DNA of 64,000 nucleotides, taken from positions 310,001 through 374,000 of the forward strand of contig NZ_ANAM01000001.1 of assembly GCF_000330705.1 (NCBI RefSeq). The letters run 5' to 3'. The position numbers and the translations under genes are program-made. Origin of the DNA: Salinicoccus carnicancri Crm (GTDB taxonomy: Bacteria; Bacillota; Bacilli; Staphylococcales; Salinicoccaceae). Positions 57,415 through 64,000 of this stretch are shown in pieces. The first letter of the stretch is position 1, and each line of letters starts with the position of its first letter. The notes under the pieces are model-generated. The model searched no databases. It was not told the DNA's origin and saw only the letters and a list, made by a program, of their open reading frames with translations.

Positions 57415-58590
57415 TCAATGAACAGGTTTTTCATGGATTTCCTGATTGAATGAAGTGAACTGCTCGATGCCGTTTTCTGTGACCAGGATGGATTCTGTTA
57501 TTGCGACCCCGAATCCATCGAACCACAGCCCCGGCATGAGATGGAAGGTCATATCGGGTTCGAGTATCGTGTGGTCGCCTTCCCGGAAGCTGATGGTGTG
57601 CTCACCCCAGTCGGGCGGATAGCTCATGCCGATTGAGTAGCCGATGCGTGAATTCTTTTCATAGCCGTGTCTGGCGATGGCCCGGCTCCACGTGCTGTTG
57701 ACTTCTGCTGCTGTGATGCCGGGTTTCATGATTGCCATGGTTTCATGGATGCCGTCGATGATGACTTTCCCGGCTTCCCTGATGTAGTCTGGTATCCGGC
57801 CGATGGATACGGTTCTTGCCATGGGCACATGATACCTGTGGTAGCATCCGGCAATCTCTATCGTCAGTGAGTCGCCCTCGGTGTACCTTTTGTCACTCCA
57901 ATTCAGATGGGGGCTGGCGGTGTATTTTCCGGTCGGTATCATGGGGACGATGGATGTATAATCCCCGCCGAATGTGTCGCTGCCGTATATCTGTGCATGC
58001 GTGATGGCGGCAGCGACCTCATTTTCACGCACGCCGGCACCGACCGTGTCGTATGCTGCCTGCATTGCATTGCCGACGATCTCTGCTGCATTACGCATAC
58101 AGTCTATCTCCGCTTCACTTTTATACACCCTTACCCAGTTCACCAGCCCGCTCGCATCTTTGAGCTCCGAATCAGGAAGTCCGACTGTGAGGCGTTCGTG
58201 GCACATGGCGGTATAATAGAATGCATCCATTTCAACGCCTGTTTTCCTGTCGCCCTTGCCCCGGCACAGGAGTTCCGCGGCGATGAAATCCATCGGATGT
58301 TTGATGGTGGACTGTACATAATCATCGGGATAGTAGATGATATTCGATGTGCTCATCCATGTGGTCAACTCGGCCCCTCTGGCGTCCATACCACGGCCGA
58401 TCCACAGCGGCTCCTTTTCATCGATGAAGACGATGACCGCCTGATGGACATAGAAGCTCCATGCATCATAGCCGGTGAGGTAACAGATATTGGAGGGGTT
58501 GGAGAGTATCAGCACTTCCACGCCATATTCCAGCATCTTCTGTTTTGTCCTGTTCATCCTTGTTTCGTATTCCTGTCTGGAGAACATCAT
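57415..58590 (-). CDS. doeA: DoeA-like ectoine hydrolase / M24 creatinase-family enzyme
   Basis: Pita-bread fold enzyme of 391 residues. It matches the ectoine hydrolase DoeA (EutD) pattern: NICYLTGYDAWSFYVHQAV, GMDARGAELTTWM, YPDDYVQSTIKHPMD, FGGDYTSIVPMIPTG, EIAGCYHRYHVPMARTVSIG and GYSIGMSYPPDWGEHTISF. DoeA opens the ectoine ring to N-acetyldiaminobutyrate. Creatinase and Xaa-Pro peptidase relatives share the fold, so the substrate is inferred. No DoeB deacylase is adjacent; the neighbour is a PLP enzyme transcribed just upstream (36-base gap). Confidence 0.8.
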   Translation of the reverse strand: MMFSRQEYETRMNRTKQKMLEYGVEVLILSNPSNICYLTGYDAWSFYVHQAVIVFIDEKEPLWIGRGMDARGAELTTWMSTSNIIYYPDDYVQSTIKHPMDFIAAELLCRGKGDRKTGVEMDAFYYTAMCHERLTVGLPDSELKDASGLVNWVRVYKSEAEIDCMRNAAEIVGNAMQAAYDTVGAGVRENEVAAAITHAQIYGSDTFGGDYTSIVPMIPTGKYTASPHLNWSDKRYTEGDSLTIEIAGCYHRYHVPMARTVSIGRIPDYIREAGKVIIDGIHETMAIMKPGITAAEVNSTWSRAIARHGYEKNSRIGYSIGMSYPPDWGEHTISFREGDHTILEPDMTFHLMPGLWFDGFGVAITESILVTENGIEQFTSFNQEIHEKPVH

Positions 58591-58626
58591 ATCTCCCCTT
58601 TCCCTGTATGTTTGAATGAAGAATGC

Positions 58627-59814
58627 CTATGACTCTTCCAGAATTGCCAGGGCATTTTCCAGATCATTTTTAAGGTCTTCGAAAGATTCGATCCCTGCTG
58701 AATATCTTACGAGACTCTCGGGGATGCCGAGGGCCTCGAGCTCCTCTGGCGTCGACTCCACGTGACTCGTGGTGTTTGCCGGTCCAACCGTCGTCTCTAC
58801 AGCGCCGAGGTTGGCTGCACGGTTGGCGAATTCAAGGCGGGGGAGTACTTTTTTGACAGCCTCCATGCCGCCGGCGAGTGCGAAACTGAGTACTCCGCCA
58901 TAACGCTTCATCTGTCTCCTGGCAATATCATGGTTCGGGTGATCGGCAAGACCCGGATAGAAAACTTTGGAAACTGCCGGATGTGAAGAAAGGTATTCAG
59001 CAACCTTCTCAGCATTATCACACTGCTTTTGAACCCTCAAATCGAGTGTCTTCATCCCCCTGATCATAAGATAGGCCCCGTTCGGATCCATTGTTGCCCC
59101 ATTGATTTCACGGTAGTGGAACACCTGGTCCACCAGGTGTTTGGCACCGCACAGCGTTCCGCCGAGTGCATCCGCATGTCCGCCGAGGAATTTCGTTGCA
59201 CTGTGGATGACAAGGTCGGCCCCTGATTCAAGCGGATTCTGCAGTATCGGCGTGGCGAAAGTGTTGTCCACAACGAGCAGCGCATCCGATTCTTTTGAAA
59301 CTTTCGCAATCCGTTCGAGGTCGGTGATCTTCAGGGTGGGGTTCGTCGGTGTCTCCAGGTGTACGACTTTACAGCCTTTCCTGATTTCTTCCTCCAGAGC
59401 CTCATGATCCCCTGTTTCACAGAGAGTCACTTTGATGTTCATATGCGGCAGGAAGTCACTGAAAATCCTGTTTGTCCCGCCATATGTGTCCTTGATGCTC
59501 ACAATCCGGTCACCGGGACGTAAAAATGTGTACATGGTGTTGCTGATTGCCGCCATGCCCGTGGAAAAGCTTGTGGCAGCTTCTGCGCCCTCCAGGCGGC
59601 AGATCTTGTCTTCAAAAGATGCGAGGGTCGGATTGGTATTCCTGCCGTATATGTGCCCGTATGCCCGGCCTTTGGCAACATCATACCAGTGGTCCAGATC
59701 CCTATATTCATAAGCAACACTGTTCACTACAGGCACCTGGCTCGCACCATGCGCCCGGTAATCCTTTTCACCCGCCCACACAGTCTCTGTAGAGAGCTCC
59801 GTCCTCTTGTTCAT
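58627..59814 (-). CDS. Cys/Met metabolism PLP enzyme (cystathionine gamma-lyase-like)
   Basis: A 395-residue trans-sulfuration-family enzyme. The PLP lysine is in HSATKFLGGHADALGG; YGRNTNPT, the aromatic stack, and GMAAISNTMYTFLRPGD and the tail LVRYSAGIESFEDL identify the group. It could be a cystathionine gamma-lyase/synthase or methionine gamma-lyase. ATG at 59814 has GGGAG at 8 bases. It is the first gene of the unit with the DoeA-like gene. Confidence 0.87.
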   Translation of the reverse strand: MNKRTELSTETVWAGEKDYRAHGASQVPVVNSVAYEYRDLDHWYDVAKGRAYGHIYGRNTNPTLASFEDKICRLEGAEAATSFSTGMAAISNTMYTFLRPGDRIVSIKDTYGGTNRIFSDFLPHMNIKVTLCETGDHEALEEEIRKGCKVVHLETPTNPTLKITDLERIAKVSKESDALLVVDNTFATPILQNPLESGADLVIHSATKFLGGHADALGGTLCGAKHLVDQVFHYREINGATMDPNGAYLMIRGMKTLDLRVQKQCDNAEKVAEYLSSHPAVSKVFYPGLADHPNHDIARRQMKRYGGVLSFALAGGMEAVKKVLPRLEFANRAANLGAVETTVGPANTTSHVESTPEELEALGIPESLVRYSAGIESFEDLKNDLENALAILEES

Positions 59815-59989
59815 AATCATCACTCCCGATATGTTATAATTTATTTGTAAGCGATTTCATTAGACGGGAATAAAAAACACTCCCCCGAATATACAGTCAA
59901 TCCAACGGGGAGTAAAATTACTCCTTAATGACACTGTACCATCTGAAGCATGCTTTGATAAATGAAAATGAATTATTGGAGTGGAATAT

Positions 59990-60142
59990 ATGACAAAGCA
60001 GTCAATGAGCCGGAAGTTTGACCGCCAGGCAAAGTCATATGAAAAAAGGCGCAACAGAGATAAAGCATTCAAATACAGAGAAAAATATTTTCTATGTCAG
60101 AAGTGGATTATTTTTTTTACCCTCATTCAGCTGGTTAAATAA
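59990..60142 (+). CDS. Possible small basic protein
   Basis: A 50-codon frame in the 387-base gap between the PLP gene and sodC. Starts MTKQSMSRKFDRQAKSYEKR behind GGAG (8-base spacing) and ends QLVK. It is strongly basic with a hydrophobic end. The first 20 residues resemble the N-terminus of some SAM methyltransferases (FDRQAKSYEKR), so it could instead be the stump of a lost gene. Nothing else in the gap was recognised except a short stem (ACTCCCCC/GGGGAGT) at 59878-59914. Confidence 0.35.
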   Translation: MTKQSMSRKFDRQAKSYEKRRNRDKAFKYREKYFLCQKWIIFFTLIQLVK

Positions 60143-60201
60143 AGTTTACTTTTAAATTTAAAGGGAATCAAAACATTAACTACGATTGAAAGGGGTATTC
60201 G

Positions 60202-60777
60202 ATGAAACGCTGGATGTTCCTGATGCTGACTGTTGCGCTGATCGGAGTTCTTGCAGCCTGCAGTGGAAATAACGAAGAGTACCAGGGGGACGAAGAAGAA
60301 ACAGAGTCATTTGGTGAAACGGGCGATTCCGAAGTGATTGTCGATCTGATGGACACCAATGAAGAACAGGTGGCCACAGCGACGCTGACTGAAGGGGAAT
60401 CCGGAGTCAACATCGTCCTTGAAGGTGAAAATCTCCCGCCGGGCGAACACGGATTCCATTTCCATGAGACCGGCTCTTGTGAACTCCCCGACTTCGAGTC
60501 GGCGGGCGGCCATTATAATCCGACAGATGCAAATCACGGCATGAACGACCCTGATGGCCCCCATGCAGGTGATATGGAAAATATAGAAGTGAGTGAGGAC
60601 GGTACAGTGGATACTGAAGTCACAGCAGATATGGTTACACTTGAGGAAGGGCAGGATAACACGCTCTTTACTGAAGAGGGAACGGCACTCATGATCCATT
60701 CTGAAGCGGATGACTATGAGTCTCAGCCGTCAGGTGATGCGGGCGACCGTATCGCATGCGGTGTAGTGGGTGAATAG
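60202..60777 (+). CDS. sodC: Cu-Zn superoxide dismutase lipoprotein
   Basis: Extracytoplasmic superoxide dismutase of 191 residues with a lipid anchor at Cys20 (GVLAAC) and an acidic linker. Copper and zinc ligands: GFHFHETGSCELPD, GGHYNPTDANHGMNDP and GPHAGDMEN; the structural disulfide cysteines (Cys in GSC and near the end RIACGVVGE) and the late His in LMIHSEADDY are present. Protects the cell surface from superoxide. GAAAGGGG precedes the ATG. Confidence 0.94.
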   Translation: MKRWMFLMLTVALIGVLAACSGNNEEYQGDEEETESFGETGDSEVIVDLMDTNEEQVATATLTEGESGVNIVLEGENLPPGEHGFHFHETGSCELPDFESAGGHYNPTDANHGMNDPDGPHAGDMENIEVSEDGTVDTEVTADMVTLEEGQDNTLFTEEGTALMIHSEADDYESQPSGDAGDRIACGVVGE

Positions 60778-60785
60778 GCATATTC

Positions 60786-60823
60786 CGGAGAAGGCCGCCA
60801 GATGGACGGTCTTCTCCATTTTG
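60786..60823 (+). terminator. sodC terminator
   Basis: GGAGAAGGCCG, loop, CGGTCTTCTCC then ATTTTG. Confidence 0.65.
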
Positions 60824-60908
60824 ACATTGAGCTCAAATTTATGACATCATGTAATATTAAATGAGATAATGAATCCGGAGGTTAATGCACGAAAGAAAGA
60901 GGTATTTG

Positions 60909-61061
60909 ATGAAAAAGAGGAGTATATTTGTGCTGGTCATGGTCCTGGTCTTATCCGCATGCGGCATGAACAACAATGACGAATCGGAATTCGATCAGCA
61001 GCAGACGATCAATGATACGAACTACCAGGACAGTGATGGCAGCCCGGATAATGGTGACTGA
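60909..61061 (+). CDS. Small lipoprotein
   Basis: A 50-residue precursor: MKKRSIFVLVMVLVLSACGM with a clear lipobox (LSAC, Cys18), then an Asn/Asp/Gln/Ser-rich tail ending SDGSPDNGD. Mature form about 33 residues. AAAGAGG lies 6 bases before the ATG and a terminator follows, so it is very likely a real gene despite its size. Located between sodC and a membrane protein. Function unknown. Confidence 0.72.
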   Translation: MKKRSIFVLVMVLVLSACGMNNNDESEFDQQQTINDTNYQDSDGSPDNGD

Positions 61062-61092
61062 TTTTTTAAGATGTATGGACCAAAGCAGACAA

Positions 61093-61131
61093 AAGATCCA
61101 TCCGGCAGTTTACGCCGGCATGGATTTTTAT
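61093..61131 (+). terminator. Small lipoprotein gene terminator
   Basis: GATCCATCCGGC, loop AGTTTA, CGCCGGCATGGAT, T5, one bulge. Confidence 0.75.
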
Positions 61132-61285
61132 GTAGGAACAGGTATGAAAACATTGAAAAAATATTTTAACGGATCCCGTTTAAATAATTGATGGATGTGA
61201 ATACTATAGTTAGAATAGTTACTGTCGAATACAGAGAATATTCAGTAATATAATTGACGGAAAAGATTCCGCGAAGGGGAGAAAT

Positions 61286-61882
61286 ATGATGGAAAACAGC
61301 GCACTGGATTGGGACTTTGAAGCTGCAAGGGCAAGTGCCCCCCATGCTCTCATCATGGTGGGATTCACAGTGGCATTTTCAATCTGGTTCGGCTTTGCCT
61401 GGGGCATAGCCGGGTGGATACTGTTTGCAGCGGTGATGGTCGGCGCTGCCTATATATTGGTCGGCAGTCTCAGGAACCGGGAGCTTTCAAAATCCGCCGG
61501 CAATGACAGGACCTCTGATGTCGTACGTATAGAACGGTCGATCGGCTTTCTCGTCGGTGTCACTTACGCTACAATTCTTATTGTTGTCATACTTATGTTC
61601 GCACTTGAAGTAGCCATGTTCATCGTCCCGTTCATCACGCTGGTCATGGGTATACACTTCCTTCTGCAGGCACCGATCATGAACCGGAGATTCGATTACT
61701 ACATCGCGCCACTGCCTTTGATATCGAGCTGTATCGCTGCCTATTTTGCATTCCAGCCGGACGCATCGATTTATACGGTCTACGCAATTGCGGGTGTTGG
61801 GGGGGTGGCGGCCGCACTCATTTATGGCTACTATGTCATAGATACCTACAGGAAACTCGTCAAAAGCAGAAAGGCTGCCTGA
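61286..61882 (+). CDS. Hypothetical membrane protein, about six helices
   Basis: A 198-residue protein with roughly six hydrophobic segments (about 20-35, 40-58, 85-107, 109-125, 140-158, 161-180), paired as three hairpins, and a basic end (YRKLVKSRKAA). Not assigned to any family I know. AGGGGAG precedes two alternative ATGs at 61286 and 61289. Single gene with a strong terminator. No function offered. Confidence 0.78.
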   Translation: MMENSALDWDFEAARASAPHALIMVGFTVAFSIWFGFAWGIAGWILFAAVMVGAAYILVGSLRNRELSKSAGNDRTSDVVRIERSIGFLVGVTYATILIVVILMFALEVAMFIVPFITLVMGIHFLLQAPIMNRRFDYYIAPLPLISSCIAAYFAFQPDASIYTVYAIAGVGGVAAALIYGYYVIDTYRKLVKSRKAA

Positions 61883-61897
61883 TGGGCAGCCGGTTTA

Positions 61898-61934
61898 AAG
61901 GCGCCGGAGGAAACCGTTCTCCGGCGCCTTTTAT
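61898..61934 (+). terminator. Terminator of the membrane protein gene
   Basis: AAAGGCGCCGGAG, loop, CTCCGGCGCCTTTT. Confidence 0.9.
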
Positions 61935-62040
61935 AGCCTCAGTGTACAGGTTGACCTAAGATATAATCCTGCAATGTCAAAGCAATTGTATGAGAGATGG
62001 TATACTGTGATGCATACCATGATTGTGAGGAAGGATAGCA

Positions 62041-62625
62041 TTGAAGAAGAGTAATATATATTTCATCCCTCTGTATGCCGCACTGTTTGCCATACTGGCC
62101 ATCAGTATCAGACTGGGTTTCACGGATGGTGCTGACAGATTGGCGTATCTGTTTCTGAGGAAATTTGCAGATGCCGGGTGGCTGGAAGGATACCTGTCAT
62201 CCCTCTCCCGTATCTTCAAGCCCTTCCATGCGACAATCATATTCATCATTGTGACTGTGATATATTATTTCAAAAAGGATCCTCATTTCTGGCTGTATAC
62301 GATCGGCGCCGGAGCAAGCCTCGCAATCGGGACCGCAATGAAATATACCTTCCAGAGGGCGCGGCCGGATGTTGAACATGCGGCATTCGATGGTTACAGT
62401 TTTCCGAGTATGCATGTGCTGTCGTTCATGGTCCTTGTCACTCTGATGTTCCGGCTCAGCCGGAACATCTATATCAGGGCAGTCCTGGTCTTCCTTGTCA
62501 TTTCAATGATGATTTCCCGTATCTACCTTGGTGCCCACTACCTTTCGGATACAGTGGCCAGTGTCATTGTCATTGCGCTGATCCTCCATGTGATGGAGGA
62601 AGTCAAAACAAGGTATTCAGGGTGA
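62041..62625 (+). CDS. PAP2 family lipid phosphatase
   Basis: Membrane phosphatase of 194 residues with five or six helices. All three PAP2 motifs: KYTFQRARP (motif 1), PSMHVLS (motif 2) and SRIYLGAHYLSD (motif 3, with catalytic His). Likely acts on phosphatidate-type or undecaprenyl pyrophosphate lipids outside the membrane. TTG start behind GAGGAAGGA. The 3' end overlaps the convergent TauE gene by 9 bases. Confidence 0.92.
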   Translation: MKKSNIYFIPLYAALFAILAISIRLGFTDGADRLAYLFLRKFADAGWLEGYLSSLSRIFKPFHATIIFIIVTVIYYFKKDPHFWLYTIGAGASLAIGTAMKYTFQRARPDVEHAAFDGYSFPSMHVLSFMVLVTLMFRLSRNIYIRAVLVFLVISMMISRIYLGAHYLSDTVASVIVIALILHVMEEVKTRYSG

Positions 62626-63342
62626 CAGCATACTCTGTATGAGAAGATATAAGCCTGTGCCGCTTAGGAGAACATAGGTGAAAATCCTGAATGCATCCTG
62701 ATTGATCCACTTGTAGATATACCGGCCGATTACAAGGCCTGAGAGCACAGCGGGTACCGCATAAAGGCTGTATTTCCAAATCAGTACGCTGGTCCCGGTA
62801 AAAATGATCTGTGTGACGAGGCTGACGGAATAGATGAACAGGTAGAATGCAAGTGTCGTAGCACGCACCCTGTCCTTGTCCATGCTGGTGCCGGTGAAAT
62901 AGACCAGTATCGGTGGGCCGGGCATACCGATGCTTGTGGTGAACAGTCCGGACAGCCCGCCGGTCAGATTATCCCGGGCCGGTGTCTGATTGATCCTGAA
63001 ATTCAAAATGAGCAATAAAGTAAGCATGAGCAGCAGAACGCCAACAGAAAGCTTGAAAGCCTCTATGTTGATCGTCATATGGATTGCTATGCCGAAAGGG
63101 ATGCCGGCCAGACTTGCTGCTATCAGCCGCTTCAGGAGGGTGAAGTCGACCGAGGGCATGATGGAACGGATGATTGATATTGAAATGACGAGGGACAGGA
63201 TGATATTTATCTGGATCGCTTCCTGTGGATGAAACAGCACCAGAAACAGCGGGGTGGCCATTATGGAGAAGCCGAACCCTGTACTTGTCTGCAGTATGGA
63301 AGCGATGAGCGCTATGCATAAGAAGAATATAAAAGCGGACAT
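62617..63342 (-). CDS. TauE/SafE family anion exporter
   Basis: A 241-residue membrane protein with about eight helices of the TauE/SafE (sulfite/sulfoacetate/organic anion exporter) family: repeat motif ASILQTSTGFGFSIMATPLF and GLSGLFTTSIGMPGPPILVY. The ATG at 63342 with AAAGGATG is preferred to the long frame that starts at 63456 on the far side of the tag gene. Substrate unknown; in a window with sulfolipid genes, sulfite or a sulfonate is worth considering. Confidence 0.87.
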   Translation of the reverse strand: MSAFIFFLCIALIASILQTSTGFGFSIMATPLFLVLFHPQEAIQINIILSLVISISIIRSIMPSVDFTLLKRLIAASLAGIPFGIAIHMTINIEAFKLSVGVLLLMLTLLLILNFRINQTPARDNLTGGLSGLFTTSIGMPGPPILVYFTGTSMDKDRVRATTLAFYLFIYSVSLVTQIIFTGTSVLIWKYSLYAVPAVLSGLVIGRYIYKWINQDAFRIFTYVLLSGTGLYLLIQSMLSP

Positions 63343-63418
63343 GGTATCATCCTTTCTGGGGGACAGGTTACATAATGACCATGATACCATGTAGAGAAAA
63401 GCTGCGAGGAGGATTTTG

Positions 63419-63976
63419 ATGAAGAGATGCCAGTGGGCGGGAGAGGATCCGCTCATGCAGCAATATCATGACAGAGAGTGGTGTGTGCCATCCCGCGATG
63501 ACCGGTACATTTTTGAAATGCTGTCGCTGGAAGGGGCGCAGGCGGGTCTTTCGTGGAAACAGGTCCTGCATAAGAGGACAGCCTACAGGACAGCCTTCCA
63601 CGATTTTGATATCGTCCGCTGTGCGAATCTTACGGACGAGGAGCTCAGCGGTATCAAAATGAATCACGGTGTCATCAGACACATGGGAAAGCTGGAGTCG
63701 GTGCGGACGAATGCCGGGGCGGTGCTTGAAATCCGGAAGGAGTTCGGAACCTTTGCGGGTTACCTGTGGGGCTATGTTGATCATGCACCGATTGTGAACA
63801 GGCATAAGACGGATGATGATATTCCCGCATCCACCGAACTGTCGGAGAGGCTGAGCAAAGATCTTAAAAAGCGTGGTTTCAAATTTACGGGTCCGGTCAT
63901 CATCTATTCATTCATGCAGGCCATCGGGATGGTCAACGACCATGTCGAGGCATGTGGATGCCATCCGGGAATTTAA
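63419..63976 (+). CDS. tag: DNA-3-methyladenine glycosylase I
   Basis: Base excision repair enzyme of 185 residues removing 3-methyladenine. Family start MKRCQWAGEDPLMQQYHDRE, the QAGLSWKQVLHKR block, FVG-like KFTGPVIIYSFMQA and the zinc ligands near both ends (Cys4, His17, then His and Cys in NDHVEACGCHP). ATG lies 5 bases after AGGAGGA. Divergent from the TauE gene, 76 bases away. The last 24 bases of the window hold a GGGGG-rich site of a following gene. Confidence 0.94.
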   Translation: MKRCQWAGEDPLMQQYHDREWCVPSRDDRYIFEMLSLEGAQAGLSWKQVLHKRTAYRTAFHDFDIVRCANLTDEELSGIKMNHGVIRHMGKLESVRTNAGAVLEIRKEFGTFAGYLWGYVDHAPIVNRHKTDDDIPASTELSERLSKDLKKRGFKFTGPVIIYSFMQAIGMVNDHVEACGCHPGI

Positions 63977-64000
63977 ATTTGAAAGATGTGCAGGGGGATG

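Noticed and set aside
59815-59990. S-box or T-box leader in front of the Cys/Met-metabolism gene
   Set aside because: The leader is short and AT-rich, and no conserved riboswitch core or specifier-antiterminator pair could be found.

Overview
The window reads as chromosomal DNA of a low-to-mid GC Firmicute, most likely a non-spore-forming coccus of the Staphylococcaceae of the Salinicoccus/Jeotgalicoccus kind. Support comes from the 16S/23S signatures, Bacillales-type ribosome binding sites (GGAGG), the clustering salA-kbaA-rRNA-tRNA-cdaA-cdaR-glmM-glmS with a glmS ribozyme, CtsR boxes before clpE and a TRAP/BCCT transporter repertoire suited to a salt-adapted heterotroph. The genus is inference; no tree could be run.

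Layout. 1-3.6 kb: end of a metal P-type ATPase, a Crp/Fnr regulator, Dps, an unusual BCCT transporter and an MhqR-like MarR regulator. 3.65-8.05 kb: a manganese uptake operon (lipoprotein, ATPase, two permeases) with its DtxR-type repressor MntR; two MntR-like boxes cover the promoter, and one permease carries an extra winged-helix tail. 8.06-12.76 kb: HAD nucleotidase, then malQ-glgP behind a LacI/MalR-type palindrome. 12.8-14 kb: hemerythrin-like protein and an SDR. 14.1-17.2 kb: a complete tryptophan-to-anthranilate operon (kynU-kynB-kynA plus one unknown gene). 17.3-21.1 kb: a TAXI-type TRAP transporter with its DUF1850 partner. 21.2-24.9 kb: homologues of the two sulfolipid (SQDG) enzymes SQD1 and SQD2, followed by pdp; a UDP-sugar pyrophosphorylase lies next to it. 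26-32 kb: haemolysin-III-like protein, proC, a YtcJ amidohydrolase with an opine-dehydrogenase-like gene, a decayed alpha-amylase pseudogene and a TM-helix channel-like protein.

32-40 kb: salA/mrp, kbaA, one complete rRNA operon (16S-23S-5S) with two promoters and RNase III stems, then six tRNAs (Asn, Glu, Val, Tyr, Gln, Lys). 40-48 kb: arginase, an ArsR-like regulator, a TPR-containing XRE regulator directly ahead of the c-di-AMP cyclase genes cdaA-cdaR, then glmM, glmS ribozyme and glmS. 48-56 kb: deoxynucleoside kinase, a membrane-anchored arylsulfate sulfotransferase, a SurA-N lipoprotein, DUF2200, a BNR propeller and clpE with two promoters and three CtsR boxes. 56-64 kb: YbaK deacylase, CHY zinc finger, a duplicated AhpD-like protein, a DoeA-like ectoine hydrolase with a Cys/Met-metabolism PLP enzyme, SodC lipoprotein, a small lipoprotein, an unknown membrane protein, PAP2 phosphatase, TauE/SafE exporter and Tag glycosylase.

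No prophage, IS element or CRISPR array was seen. The strongest leads are the sulfolipid locus, the permease with a fused winged helix under two MntR boxes, the TPR regulator fused to the c-di-AMP transcription unit, the dead amylase beside a live malQ-glgP system, and a striking habit of terminators built as nearly loopless perfect palindromes.
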